NCBI GenBank assembly: GCA_030549495.1
Contig: JAUIRK010000824.1
Span: 62,001 to 126,000, forward strand
Direction of reading: 5' to 3'
Length of the DNA: 64,000 bases
Source of the DNA: Nectonema munidae
Taxonomy: Eukaryota > Nematomorpha > Nectonematoida > Nectonematidae
In this document: in pieces, positions 24,880 through 36,649 of the stretch
Layout of the letters: each line of letters starts with the position of its first letter
Numbering within the stretch: position 1 is the first letter of the stretch
Notes under the pieces: model-generated
Told to the model about the DNA's origin: nothing
Databases searched by the model: none
What the model saw: only the letters and a program-made list of their open reading frames with translations
Program-made: the position numbers and the translations under genes

Positions 24880-25091
24880 TGCATAGTAAAAGAAAAGTCT
24901 ATATTAATAGAATAGAAGAATTGTGATGTTCAGAGAAGTGTTAATGACAAATAATTAATGACAAAAATAAATATAACTATGACAGATAATTATGGTTAAA
25001 TGAAAAGATATTATGTGTAAGTTTATAAACAAAAATGATGATAATAGTAATAATAATAATAATAATGAAGAAGGGTTATTTGAATAATACA
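24880..25091 (-). repeat. Gypsy LTR (5' LTR in element orientation)
   Basis: Matches 13,974-14,185 almost exactly. The foldback element lies 6 bp from its inner edge, so the leader region of the retroelement is directly disrupted by that insertion. Confidence 0.93.
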
Positions 25092-25214
25092 AGTAATAAA
25101 AAAATTCATTCAAAAACACATCAGGGTTTTGTTTTTTTCAAAAAAAAGCTGAAAAGTCATAACCCTATAATGTTCACTTCTTTTTAAGAATATAAAATAA
25201 AAAAAAAAATTTTT

Positions 25215-26990
25215 AGAATAAAGCTTTCTTTTCTCTACAATTTAGTTAAAAAAATATATTTTCATTATTCATTATTCCTGCAAAGAATTAGCCGTAGAGA
25301 ATAGCCAAAAATGTTTAATTTAAAACTGATATTTATATTCACTTTTTACAAAAATAAAAAAACATGCCACATTGTTTATATTAAAAATATATATTTTTAC
25401 TTTTTAAAATCTTTGAAGGGAACTTGAATCCCAGTATCAATGATCTTTGAAGGGATCAATTTAGGGTACTTAGAATGCATTCTGACTCCAGCGAAGCAAG
25501 AGACGAAGGGGAGATGGTGAAGAAGTATAAATTAAAGTCGTCAGCGTATACACTACATTTATTTGAAGAAAACAATTGTAAAAAAGAAAGAATTTCTAGA
25601 TTTAAACCAGTAAGACCATTGGTATCATAATAAGCGGGTCTATTAAGATTATGAAGAACTAAATGAGTATATTTTGAAACAAAGACTTTTATAGAAAAAA
25701 GCTAAAAAATCTGGATAAAAGTTATGTTCTAAAATTTCATACGTCAACGATGAGTGGATAATAAAACCTAACCCTCTATGTAAGGATCTTTTTATAGATG
25801 CTAGTATCATGGGAAGAGTGAACCCAAGTTATTCATGGTACTCGAGAATATAATTATCCACTGTTTCATTAGTGAATAAAGTTTTTTTATATAACAATTT
25901 TTTTATACCATCATAGTTTGACCATTGGAAATTAGTTATAAGGCATTCTATATATTGTGTTATAAGCACGATGACGTATTCTGTGGAGTAGAATTTTCTG
26001 ATAAGGGACAAAAGGCTTTAAAGCTAAAGGACAAGTTTGCAAAGTTGAGTGAAACCCATATTATTGTCTATTACATCGATGAATGGAGGATAATTATTCT
26101 TCATATCATTTGAATATGTTTTAGTATTGGTAATTGCTGGATAGAACGTATTAAGTGAATTTACGGATGTTAATCTTGGAGATGTAACACGGTAATCAGC
26201 AGTCATCATAAGTATAGAAGTTTATACTTTTAACATACTCAAGATTTATTTAACATATGAGCATTTGAAACTACAAGAGAAATGTTCACTTTCCGAGACG
26301 TTGTTTGTAACTCAATTGCCATATTTTAAACAGAGATTGATCACTTTGAACAATATGCACACCTGATGGACCAGTTCTTACAATTTTTACTTGTATGACC
26401 AAAAGCAAGACATTTAGTACATTGAATATTGGAACAGTAGTAAACACAACACTTACAGTTAAAGCAAATGTACAAGTAAAACTACGGAGACAGGGAAGAA
26501 GGATTTTACGGAGACAGTTTTTTTTTAAAAATGACTAAATTTACATTTGAATGAATACAAAAATTCAAGTTTACCTCCTTCGCCAAGCAGATTTTGAAGT
26601 CCGTTATTTTTGGTGAATATCTCACGACAGAGATCTTTTTCATCAACTTCATTTTGTATTAGTACTTTAACTTTCGGTTATAAACATTTTCTTTTGTTGA
26701 ATTTTAAAACAGTTTTCTACAAGAAGGTTTTTGCCTGGTTCAAATGATCTTTTTTAGCCAAAAGGAACTTTAATACCATTATTATTTTCTTTAATATGAT
26801 TTTTTATTTAAGTGTTAAGCGGAATATTTAGCTTTTGTTTTATCAGGAATAAGTCAGAGTTAATTTTCAAAAGATTCTTTTGAAAAAATCTTTCAATACA
26901 AATATGAATTGGTTCAATGGGCAAGAATTTTTTATCATAATCTTTATTAATGATATATATTAATGATTCAAAAATTTTCTCTTTGGGATT
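25215..26990 (-). pseudogene. LINE fossil with gag-like ORF1 and RT pieces
   Basis: On the minus strand, ORF1-like sequence (about 26,700-26,340) includes VKVLIQNEVDEKDLCREIF and a CCHC zinc knuckle QCTKCLAFGHTSKNC followed by RCAYCSK, as in Jockey-type ORF1 proteins. Farther on, at about 26,200-26,110, lies a stretch shared with the endonuclease fossil at 10.5 kb. At about 25,560-25,525 comes SVYADDFNLYF, the YADD box of a reverse transcriptase. The spacing is far shorter than a full LINE, so large internal deletions have occurred. Stops and frame changes are frequent. It is a dead non-LTR element. Confidence 0.65.
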
Positions 26991-27439
26991 ATCCCGAGAT
27001 AGTAAAGACTTTTTGCAGCATCAATTATATTTGAAATATGACTACGCATGGAGTTTTCACAAGTAGAAATCATGCGTTGAAATTTAAACGAATGAAGAAG
27101 AAAAAAAGGAAAAAAATAGTAAAGATTTATAAAGACAGATTTTCAGAAGTTAAAAAAAGTAAACTTCATAGAAAACTTTCTTACAGAAAATTACAGGTAA
27201 CATTTGCTGGTACCAAAAAAATTTATTTTCGCAAATACTTAGTACAAAAATACAAATATTTTTCAAATCAGCCAATCACATAAGTGCATACAACTTAACT
27301 TTGTAATGAAATGTATCAGTATTTTAAGAAATTAATTGATGAACAATCAAGAATGAGCAACTCACGGTTAAATCCTAGATGTTTAATTTTGAACTCATTT
27401 CCTCAATTGTTAATTTCTAAGATCAAAATTCATGTTTTG

Positions 27440-27576
27440 TAAGATTTCTATGGACCTAGTGGTGGAAGTGTAGGCGCTTGATCCTGTCGTTATGGTTTCG
27501 ATTCCGAATTACAACCATCTTTTTGATCTCTCCAGTTATGGAAGAGCGTTCCTCCTTTCATTTAAAAAAAAAAAAA
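27440..27576 (+). mobile_element. tRNA-derived SINE (family 3)
   Basis: The head reads CTAGTGGTGGAAGTG (box A-like) and GGTTTCGATTCC (box B), and the element ends in a 14-base A run (27,563-27,576). Related heads (GGCTTAGTGGTAGGAG) occur in both arms of the inverted duplication at 33,493 and 41,065. No target duplication was recognised. Confidence 0.65.
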
Positions 27577-27599
27577 CGAATATCTTTTCTTAAAAAGAA

Positions 27600-28010
27600 C
27601 AATGTCTCAAATGGAAAGAAGAAGAATTTTTTGAATTATTATTAAAGAGAATTGTTAGTTGTGGAGCACATCTGCTTATAATTACTACCAATGGAAACAG
27701 CTCAATTCGGCCTATCGACAATTCTGATATTTTTGGAACCATACCCCAGAATGATGTTTTTTAGTACAGATCTCATTGAATAAAGAGCACCAGATATTAG
27801 TACACGTGTGACATATTTTTCCAATATTCTTTAACTTTAGTGAAAGTATTTTCCTTGATAAATTAAAAATTTCTAAAATAGTTCCTATTCTTAGAAAAGG
27901 TGATTCTTAAAATATTCAAAACAATACGTCTGTTTCTGTTGTTTCTGTCATTTCGAAGTTTTTAAAAAAGTTTTTATACAAAAGATCAAAAAAGTTATTT
28001 TTTTATAATA
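27600..28010 (+). pseudogene. LINE reverse transcriptase N-terminal fragment
   Basis: The plus strand at about 27,847-28,000 reads VFPDKLKISKIVPILRKGDS and then VSVVSVISKFLKKFLYKR. This is the familiar 'FPD-LK-AKVIPIFKKGD...YRPISLL-V-SKI-EK-IY-R' entry to a LINE reverse transcriptase. No palm domain follows; the sequence gives way to AT-rich DNA before the Gypsy fossil. It is a truncated remnant. Confidence 0.7.
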
Positions 28011-28302
28011 AAAAAAAGGTAAGAGTTTTACATAAACATATGTAATTTGCTAAAATGATTTTAATTTCTGATGCAATAATTTAATGCATTGAACGTATTT
28101 TTGCTCATTTTGAAAAGTTTCTTTTACTTTCATTTATTGGTAACCGGTCATTTGTGAAATGTATCTATTTTATTTCATGTTTTTTTGCTGTCCAAAATAG
28201 CCGAATTAAAATAACTGAAGAAACATAAAATTAAAATATATTTAGTTTAATCATTTAGTCTTTGTTAATTTGAAGACATATTAATAAACTAACCGATTTT
28301 GT

Positions 28303-30808
28303 TTTGGGGCAAGATTTTCAGTCGAATCATAAGTCTATTCATTTTAATTTTACAGGTAATAGACCTTCTTTAAAAATTGGGTCCTTACGAGTACTCAAGT
28401 GTGATACTCCATCTCTTTTTTCGAAGCTTTCACCGAAGTGCCACCCAGTTCTAACCAAATCACGTAACTTTAGTGCACAGGATAGAAATTTTATTAACTC
28501 GGAGATTTTTTTTTTGACAGGGTGTTTCATGCAAGGGAAGTAGAAACTTCCATATCTGCACTGATGAACTTTTAATGATAAGTCGATGGCATCGCCGGGA
28601 TTCGAACCCAAAGGCTTTGGATCCGTAGGCGACGCCTCTACCTATCAGCCCACCAGCCTTTTTCTTATTGTCTATTGACGTGTTGTTGCCTGTAAACCAG
28701 CATAGGTGGCCTATGTATGCGAGGCGCATCAAACAACCTACAAACTATAAACTCGGAGATTGAGAGAATGTTACGAGAAGGAATAATAGAGCTTAGCAAT
28801 AGCCCTTGGCGGGCGCAAGTATTAGGGGTAACAAACGAGGTAGCATGTTTTGAAAGGATAATAGATAAATTCATTAAAAATGAAAATTTAAATGATACTT
28901 ATGCCTATCTAGATAACATAACGATATGTGGATTAGACCAAGGCCATCACTACAAAAACCTCAAAAAATTTTTAGAGGCTTATTCCAAAGTGAACCTTAC
29001 ATTCAATAAAAATAAGTGTGTTTTTATTACCAAATCTTTATCAGTTCTTGGTTGTTTAATAGAAGAAGGTAAGATTAAACCAGACCCTCAAAGATTACAA
29101 CTACTAAGGATGTTAGAAGAGCCCAAAACAAAAAAGGATCTTGAAAGAGTAAAAGGATTCTTTAGTTATTATTCAAAGTGGATACCTTGTTTTTCGAAGT
29201 TAATACAACCTCTTATCAATACAAGTTTACCTTTAAATATTGAAGCTAGACAAACATTCAATGAATTAAAAAAAAAGATTATGGATTCTGTTGTGTGGGC
29301 TGTTGATGATTCAGTTCCTTTTGAGGTAGAAACTCATGCTAGTGATAAAACAATATCAGCTGTTTTGAGCCAAGAAGGACGTCCAGTAGCTTTTTTTTCT
29401 AAAACTCTCACTAAAACTGAACGTAATTACCCTATCATAGAGAAGGAAGCTTTAACTATAATCGAATGCTTGAAGTGTTGGCGACATTATTTAATAGGTA
29501 ACATTTCTTACTTGTAACAGATCAGAAGTCGATTTCTTTTATGTTTAACCAAAAGTTAACAAATCGTATAAAAATTGAGAAAATATTGCGCTGGAGATTA
29601 GAGATTTCGTGTTTTCATTTTGACATAGCGTATAAGTCAGGGTCTTCAAACTTGGCAGCTGATGCACTCTCAAGACTTTGCGCTGTTACAAGTCCAATAA
29701 CTTTAGAGGAACTGAAAACTTTACACAATAGGTTGTCTCATCCTGGTGTTACTCGACTCGTGGCTTTTGTTAGATCTAGGAACTTGCCGTTTTCAGTAGA
29801 AGAAGTTCGTAGCGTCTGCAATGGCTGTCATATTTGCCGTTATGTTAAGCCACAGTTTGATAAAACTAATGAAAAATTAATAAAAGCAATTCGTCCCTGG
29901 GAGAAGCTTAATTTAGATTTTAAGGGTCCAATACCAAGTGTGTCTAACAACAAATATATCTTAGTAGTTGTAGATGAATACTCTAGGTTTCCTTTTGCAA
30001 TTCCTTGTCAAAATACTTCGTCTGCAACTTTAGTTTTTCATTTAACAAAACTCTTTTCTCTCTTTGGTCTGCCAAACTATGTGCATTCTGATCGTGGTAG
30101 TAGCTTTATGAGTGAGGAGTTTAGAACTTTTTTGAAAACAAAAGGTATTGTACCCAGTAGAACAACTCCATATAACCCAGAAGGAAATGGGCAAGGTGAG
30201 AGATTTGTAGGTTCTATATGGAAATCAATTTTATTGACATTAAAAGGTTTGAATTTTGATATAAGATACTGGGAAGAGGTTATTCCGGTTGCATTGTATC
30301 ACTTTGAGAACTTTAAAAAACTACTACCACTAACAAGTCACCGCACGAGCTTATCTTTTCTTTTCCTCGAAAAACACAGACAGGAACTTCCATGCCATAC
30401 TGGTTACTGAGTCCATGCCAGGCGCTCGTCAGAAAGTTCAACCCAAGTAGCAAATACATGGAGCAAGTAGAGGAAGTTGATGTAATCGATGCAAATCACC
30501 AGTACGCACATGTTTTATATCCACGTGGAAGAGAAGACACCGTTTCCTTAAAGCATCTATCACCAGCCCCTCAAAGTAAAGCTCTTCAAACCCAAAACTC
30601 AAAGGAGTACCCAATGGAAAAGATTGCCGAAAGAGGTGGGCTTACAACAAGCGATTATAAAGGCGGTACCGAATTTGATAAAGAAGAACAAGCGGATAGT
30701 GGAGAGACACAATGTATAAAGGAAACTGATGACCAAAGCTCTGAACTCCTTCCAAGAAGATCAAGTAGGGAAAGGAAGCCCGTGGAACGACTTCAAGTAC
30801 AATGGTGA
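28303..30808 (+). mobile_element. Second Ty3/Gypsy element, broken, with a SINE inside
   Basis: Plus-strand remains of pol run in Ty3/Gypsy order: the end of the protease and start of reverse transcriptase (about 28.3-28.8 kb), more reverse transcriptase (to about 29.2 kb), RNase H (to about 29.6 kb), integrase with zinc finger and DDE core (29.65-30.4 kb), and a charged tail with RRSSRERKPVERL ending at 30,808. It is the same lineage as the element at 14-17.8 kb, since the integrase and tails are closely similar, but clearly older. Several breaks are present and no LTR pair was recognised. A family 1 SINE is inserted at 28,507-28,749. The right arm-end of the inverted duplication begins about 180 bp downstream. 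Confidence 0.85.
28496..28760 (-). mobile_element. tRNA-derived SINE (family 1) inserted in Gypsy fossil
   Basis: Minus-strand SINE body 28,749-28,507 with a box A-like GGCTGATAGGTAG, box B GGGTTCGAATCCC and a poly-A tail (poly-T from 28,507 on the plus strand). The 11-bp target duplication AACTCGGAGAT lies at 28,496-28,506 and 28,750-28,760. Compared with the copy at 212-411 it carries about 85 bp of additional sequence at its 5' end, ahead of the tRNA-like head. Confidence 0.88.
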
Positions 30809-31049
30809 TCTTTGTTTTCATGGAAGGGAAGAATGTTATATGATTGTAAATATATGCTGTAAGCTCATTGCACCTTTTAATTAAAAGGCATCCCTGAGCC
30901 AATATTTATTTATGTTAACACTATTTAAATGCCTGACATTGACGCAAGGCATATAGTTGCTTAATAAATTATCTTAACACATAACAGATAGAAAACTAAT
31001 ATATTTAGTTTTACTCTAACCAGTTTGGGTTCGATGTACGCACACAACA

Positions 31050-32050
31050 CAACTCTTCTTAATTCCAGAGTATTGACAAGGATCTCTCAAAAGCACTCAC
31101 CTCAATTTCTCACTTCATTCTACTTCAAATGATAAAACTTATGGAATGTCTTGCAATGCAGTTCTATTAATCTCTACTTATTTGACTCACAGATTTCAAT
31201 CTGTTTGTAGTGAAAATCAGTTGTAAGAATTTTTAGACACTTTATATGGAGTACCGCATCCGCAAGGCAATATTATAGGACCTCTCCTCTTCATAATCTA
31301 TATTAATGACATTTTCAAGACTAATTTTTTCAATATGTATCAATACGTTAAGCTTCTATGCGTGATCCCGACCTGACTGATAAACTTTCCAAATTTTTTG
31401 ATTGGTTATTAAACAATTTATTTAAATGCGAATATGAGCAAATGCGCAAAGCCCGCTCATTTTGTAAAGTAGTCAATCCTGAACTAATTGACGTGAGTTT
31501 TGACTTTGTTGATAATTTTAACTTTCTGGGGCGCGTGAGTAACGTTGGTTAGATACTGGTTTTCGATAACTCAAAATCTTAGGCTCCATCCCGCATGAAA
31601 CTTACTTTCCTCATAGTTAGATACAACCAGCGCGATGTGCCTTCTCGATGATAATACTTCACGGCACAAAATAATAGGAAAGCCACAAGTGCTGCGTGAT
31701 CCCTTCACTGTACTTTTACCTTTATTTTTACCTTGTAATTGACAGAAAATTAAATTGTAGCTTCCATTGTTTTTTTATTCTCAAAAAAAATCAACTCTAT
31801 AATAAGAATGCTAAAGCAATTCAGGAATGAAATTTTGATAACGACAAAATTACAATTGTACAAATCGTTTTTCTTGCCCCACTTAATCTATAGTAGAGTT
31901 AATTGTGCGCACGCAGCAAACTAAGAGATTTTCTCTGCTCAAAAAAGCTCTAAGAATAGTATTCAATTTGTCGGTTATATCTCATACAAATAGATTCTTC
32001 TTCAACAATAATTTCTTGATGTTTGATGATTTGTATAAATTATATTAAAA
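31050..32050 (+). pseudogene. LINE reverse transcriptase and C-terminal fossil
   Basis: Plus-strand frames give LTHRFQSVCSENQ, then YGVPHPQGNIIGPLLFIIYI followed by ND (about 31,248-31,308), which is the LINE RT 'GVPQGS-LGPLLF-IYIND' block. DLTDKLSKFFDWLLNNLF and FVDNFNFLG follow at 31,360-31,550. At 31,800-31,980 comes MLKQFRNEILITTKLQLYKS with FFLPHLIYSRV, the thumb or connection region. Stops and shifts interrupt the order. A shorter copy lies inverted in the right arm at 42,130-42,720. Confidence 0.75.
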
Positions 32051-33492
32051 ATAAATTATTATTATAAAAAAAAATAATATATATTTTTTACTTATAGCTC
32101 TGAACAGTATTATTATATTTGGAAACGGCCATGTATAATCAAAATAGCTAGAAAAAATTAAAAATTTATTTTGGATTTTCGGACGTTTTGACCAGGCACC
32201 TTTAGAGAAGGCAAATCTTTCTTTTTTCATATGTTCCTTATTTATACAACATATAGTATTTTCAAATTCGATATTTCCATATATATATATATATACCATT
32301 TTTACTTATAAATTCTCTTTTTTTATCTTAAAATTGTCTTTTTCCAATTCCAATTTGTCTTTTTTAAGTTCTAAAATGTCTTTTTTAACCCTCAATCATA
32401 CAGCGAAAAAAAAACACTCGACTTGTACAAGCTATTCCATTTTGTGGTATAGGAAAAAAATCATTTTTTAACAAAGAGAAAACTTTCTAAAATTAGTTTT
32501 ACCTTGCAATATATATATATATATTGCAAATTTATGTAATGTAAATATACCTTGAAATTTTGACAATGTAAAAAAATTTATCAAAAGAAAAAAAAGAGTT
32601 TCAATTGAGTTTTTTCTACAAAAGAAGCAAAATTCTAAACGCTTTTTCTAAAATACAAAATAAAATTGAAAAGACAATTTAGGACTTGAAAAAGACAAAC
32701 TAGAATTGAAAAAAGAAAAATTAGAAGTAAAAAAAGTTAATTTAGGAGTAAAAATGATATAAATCAAATGCATCAGTCATTGCAAGATTCGAAGACTACG
32801 TTTTTCAATTAATATATTTATATGCTAGAATGGATGAGTCAAAAGTCTGTCAAATAATTATAAAAATGAAATAATCTATTTCTAGTTATACTTGTTAAAC
32901 TCTTTAGTATATGAAAGCAATGCCAACTCTGTGAAATACTTGTTTTTGTAAAAAGCGACCTATCAATAAAAAGTTGCCTTGTGCTGCCCTAATAACGAGG
33001 GCTACTTTTACAGAGAAACTTTTTAAAATAAGACTTGTTACGTGTTTTAGAGTAAATGTTGTTAGAAATCAAAAGTTGACTTTATTAATTTTTAACTGCC
33101 GTAGCAAAAAACATACATTTCGGTTACAACTCAATGAAAGTTGTATGGTCTTTTCTAGGTAGGCGAGAATATTACATTGAAACTAAAACAATTTATCGAA
33201 TACTCGTTCTTCAAGGAAACATGGAAGTTCCACAAGAGTGTGTATTTGACCCCTTTTTATTTATTATATATTTGATCTCTTCCTTTGCTTGATATTGATT
33301 GGAATTTTTGAAAAAATTATATCTATGGAGATGATATTTCTCCATGTTTCAATGTCTCCGATGATAAAACGTTTTCTACAATGAATGAAATGCTGAATAA
33401 AATAAGCCCTAATCTTTATAACTAAAATCTTTTTTTACTTTGTTGGTTGGTTGTTTATAGGTTTCCATATAAAGCATTAAAAGGTTGTTAAT

Positions 33493-33575
33493 TAGAAGGC
33501 TTAGTGGTAGGAGCGTGACTTATCGACTCAGATGGTCTGGATTTCATTCCTAATCGTCACTACCTTTACCATATG
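33493..33575 (+). mobile_element. SINE head (family 3) in left arm
   Basis: A tRNA-like stretch starts GGCTTAGTGGTAGGAGCG and has a decayed box B (GGATTTCATTCC). The inverted copy near 40,985-41,066 has the better-preserved box B, GGGTTTGATTTC. Confidence 0.55.
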
Positions 33576-34629
33576 TTCAGTTTTTTTCTTCTCTTGGATG
33601 CTATATAGACAAATAAAAAAACTAAAATGTTAAATTAAGGTATAACAAATGTAAAATTCTTTTTCCTCGTTCTTCAAAAAAGGATGCTTCATCTAAACAA
33701 ATTTGTATTGACATAAAGGCCACTCGAGATGGTAGAATCTTTGAATAATACACTTCATGTTTTCATCAAATTGATGTATAGAACTATTTATTCACTTGCA
33801 ATTTTTCAATCTATTAAATTTGTTCCTATGAATTCCAAAATCTTACTATATAAGTCTTAAGTTGAATCAAGCGGTCATTCAAATTTGAATAAAATTTTTT
33901 TTTTCATTTTAAATTAAAAGTAAAGGAAATGTAGAATCTTCTTGAAAACTTTTTATAAATTTTCAGAAAAATGTAAAATTGAAACAAGCCATTGTCCACA
34001 AAGTTCCAGATGTATGCAATGAATATTCTTTATTTTGCCAATATGTTATATAATTCTCCAAGCATTTAATATTCATGCTTGATATGTTTTGTAACATCGT
34101 TTTTTTTAACTGGTCTGTATTTTCAGAGGCTTTCATTAGCTATTGTATAGTCCAACTAAGTCTAATCAAAATGTTACTCTTTCTTCTTATCTTCACATCT
34201 GAAAGTTTACTTCTCTTACCTCAAGTTCTAATTTAGTTTTTTTACTAAAAAACTATGGTCAGTTGACATCTTATAAAAAAAATCTCAATAATTACATATA
34301 TAATATATTAATAAACAAAATATAAAAGTATACAGAAACATTTAGCGTGTTTAAAAGATGTACAAAACTTAAAATATGTAACCAATGTTTAAAAGATACT
34401 TTTCAAAAAACTTCAGAAAAATTTTTATAATAAATTAAAGTTGATACCCTAAACTAGTCCAAAGTCTAGATAGATTTATCTCCCTTTGTTCTCACTCCTA
34501 ATCAACTAAATTCTAAATTTGTATTTTCACAGTAATTTCAATAAATTCTTCTTGTTCCTTTCTTTCTTTAGTTTAAAGTCAAAAATAAAAAATATAAAAT
34601 TTATTTTGTGAAAGGAAAATATCAATTTA

Positions 34630-35798
34630 TTAGAAATATTTAGTGCAGTTTCTCCACAAATTGCATAAAGTGGTTTTCAGTGTTGTGCAAAAGTTTGCAT
34701 CAACAAAAATGAATACGTAGAATATAAGTGTGTAGTGAAACATTTCTATATCATACACAACGATGAGGAGAAGTTGAGGAGCATTTTGTAGGCTCAGGCT
34801 TCCATAGAAGGCATGGACGCTGTAAATAGGTGCGATGGTGAGCAAATAGAGGCCAACGAAAAAAAAGATCGGCAGACATTTGTAGTAGAGTTGTGAATGA
34901 TTAGTGCCTCCTAACGCCTTTCGATCATTGTTTATTGCTTGCAATGTTATCGCAACACCTTCATTTTCAGGCATTTTTTCCAAACATTGGTTTTGAATCC
35001 GTGTATTTTGCAACATTTTCGGGCTCTAATTTCCCGTTCGTGACCGATTTTTCTCTTCCTCTTAAGAAATGTTATGATAGAAAACGTAAGAAAGGAGACG
35101 GAATAAAGCATGACAAAAGAAGGAATGAAAAATATGACAAATTCACGTATGTGCGTAAATAGTTTGCTTTCAAATCCGACAATAGCGACACACTCGTACT
35201 CACTTGTCTCGCAAGTATTCCTGATAATTCTGAACACGAACAGCATAGGCACATTAATCAAAAGAGACACGCTTAATGAAAGCCAGAAGCCCTTCTGATA
35301 TAAGAAGCTGTTAACCCATTTCACCTTTTTTAACTTGAATTCGCAAAACCTCGTGTATATGTAGAGTGTTAGGCAGTACCTAGTTTCGATGATAAACACG
35401 CTGCGTACAAACTGAAAACAAATTAAATGAAATTTTAGCCATGCACAAGAAAATACGAAGGCACTTTTCATTTCATATCCCAAAAATTTGGCTATGGGCG
35501 ATACAATGAACAAAAGACAGATCATCAAGTTATTAAGTGCAAAAAGTAATAAATACTTGTAGATTTTGTTTTTTTCATACAACTTCTTCAGGACATGTAT
35601 TGCGAAGGAATTGCCAACTAAGCCAAACGTGATAAGAAGGAGAAGTGAGCATTTTTCGTATCTTTTGGCTCCAAAACTACAGGGAAGATTTTGATTCATC
35701 AATATCTCCATTCTTATAAGTTTTTCAAGTTTGAATGCCAAATGATGAATAATTTCAATGAAGCAATTTTCAAATATTGTCAAGAGGAATAAATGCAA
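34630..35798 (-). pseudogene. Seven-helix receptor, frameshifted inverted copy
   Basis: This is the mirror copy of the open gene at 38,740-39,909. Residues 1-260 are almost identical, with substitutions such as AKFL for VTFL and GHER for GLER. At the RARK-MLQ position the homopolymer is one A shorter (CGAAAATG against CGAAAAATG). The frame there breaks into a 283-codon product (35,798-34,947), and the remaining third helix loop, TM6 and TM7 continue in another frame (35,016-34,630). The rest is undamaged, so the break is recent or is a sequencing error in an A run. A functional second gene cannot be ruled out. Confidence 0.8.
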
Positions 35799-36163
35799 GG
35801 TAAATCAATTGAATCATAAATATTTATAAAATATGTAATACTTGATTTCGCATTATTTCCAAATCAATAAATGTTTATCGTCGCCTGCTTTCAGAGAAGT
35901 GTTTGGTAACATCTAATTTTATCTGTGAAGCAAAATGAGTAGGCGAAAAGAAATGTTACACAGTATGTACACGTACACTTAATTGGGATCTTACATCGCT
36001 GTTTCACACTCGATACTTTTAGAGTCAGGGAATTTTAATCTTTGGCGTTATTTTTTAGATTTGTTCAATTTTTATAAAATACTCACACATAGAGTGAGAG
36101 AAATGTTATTACGGCAAATATTTTTCATCTTTCTCATCAGCTAAATACAAAGAACAATTTGCA

Positions 36164-36210
36164 TATCAGAGGTCTGGCAAGACCTCCGGGGAGACAACTT
36201 GCCAGACCTT
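36164..36210. repeat. Isolated foldback terminus with a 12-bp hairpin
   Basis: After TATCAG, the sequence AGGTCTGGCAAG (36,170-36,181) and CTTGCCAGACCT (36,198-36,209) form a perfect 12-bp stem around a 16-base loop. The TATCAG plus stem and loop sequence equals the outer end of the 7-kb foldback at 17,808 and 24,873, where the stem is less complete. Confidence 0.8.
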
Positions 36211-36649
36211 ATGGTTCTAGGAAAGTCTCTGAAGTCGGAAAATCACTGAAGTTCAATGGAAAATCTGTGAAGTAATAATTTTTCACGCTTTGTGCATAAG
36301 GCGTTCCTCCCTCTCTCTAGCTGGCCTATCTTCCTCTGTGTTACATTTTCTCTTTCACTTTTCTTACTCACCAAAGTGTGACATCTACGCCAATATCACT
36401 TACGCTGGGAAACAATTTATAAAGAGATGAGGAAATTCAATGTTTTATTTGAATTAACTGAGCCACACATGGTATATCATCCATCATTACTATTTGGTAA
36501 TACTAACTCGGGCATTTTATTAGCACATAAGTCAGTACTATTATTTTCACATGTGTGGATTTTCCCACAATCATTCTCGCACTCCTCACTTATTGCATTA
36601 GTGCTGCGATAAGAATATTCTCCATTTTTACTATACGTTTAACCTTTAA

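Larger units (their letters stand above)
13974..25091 (-). mobile_element. Ty3/Gypsy LTR retrotransposon with a foldback element inserted
   Basis: Two near-identical 212-bp LTRs (TG...CA) bound the element. On the minus strand the order is 5' LTR (25,091-24,880), inserted palindrome (24,873-17,808), gag (about 17.78-17.1 kb), two zinc knuckles (about 17,060-16,940), protease with DTGS (about 16,840), reverse transcriptase with YIDD (about 15,990), RNase H (about 15.6-15.3 kb), integrase with an HHCC finger and DDE core (about 15.2-14.6 kb), and a charged tail with RRSTRERKPVKKYG. The order RT, RNase H, integrase is that of Ty3/Gypsy. The coding part is well preserved, with about two breaks, and the LTRs are almost identical, so it is a young fossil. 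The five bases outside the LTRs (TCAAT and AGTAA) do not match. Confidence 0.93.
30990..35970 (+). repeat. Left arm of the receptor inverted duplication
   Basis: This segment is the inverted complement of 38,556-42,770, starting from AAAACTAATATATTTAGTTTTAC at its outer edge and running to GAGTAGGCGAAAA at the inner edge. Matching blocks include the LINE fossil, a SINE head, the (TA)n and A-rich stretch at 32.3-32.8 kb and the whole receptor gene. The left arm holds about 690 bp (about 31,633-32,320), ending in LINE sequence, that the right arm lacks. Arm similarity is high but not perfect, with scattered substitutions, so it is an old-ish duplication rather than a simple assembly mirror. Confidence 0.88.

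Noticed and set aside
27038-27283. 81-codon Lys-rich plus-strand frame
   Set aside because: The basic, A-rich composition can arise by chance in AT-rich DNA. No domain is visible and it lies between LINE fossils.
33029-33300. A LINE reverse transcriptase block at 33.0-33.3 kb
   Set aside because: A VPQE-like motif followed by FDPFLFIIYL is suggestive, but the surrounding frame is too decayed to call separately from the arm repeat.
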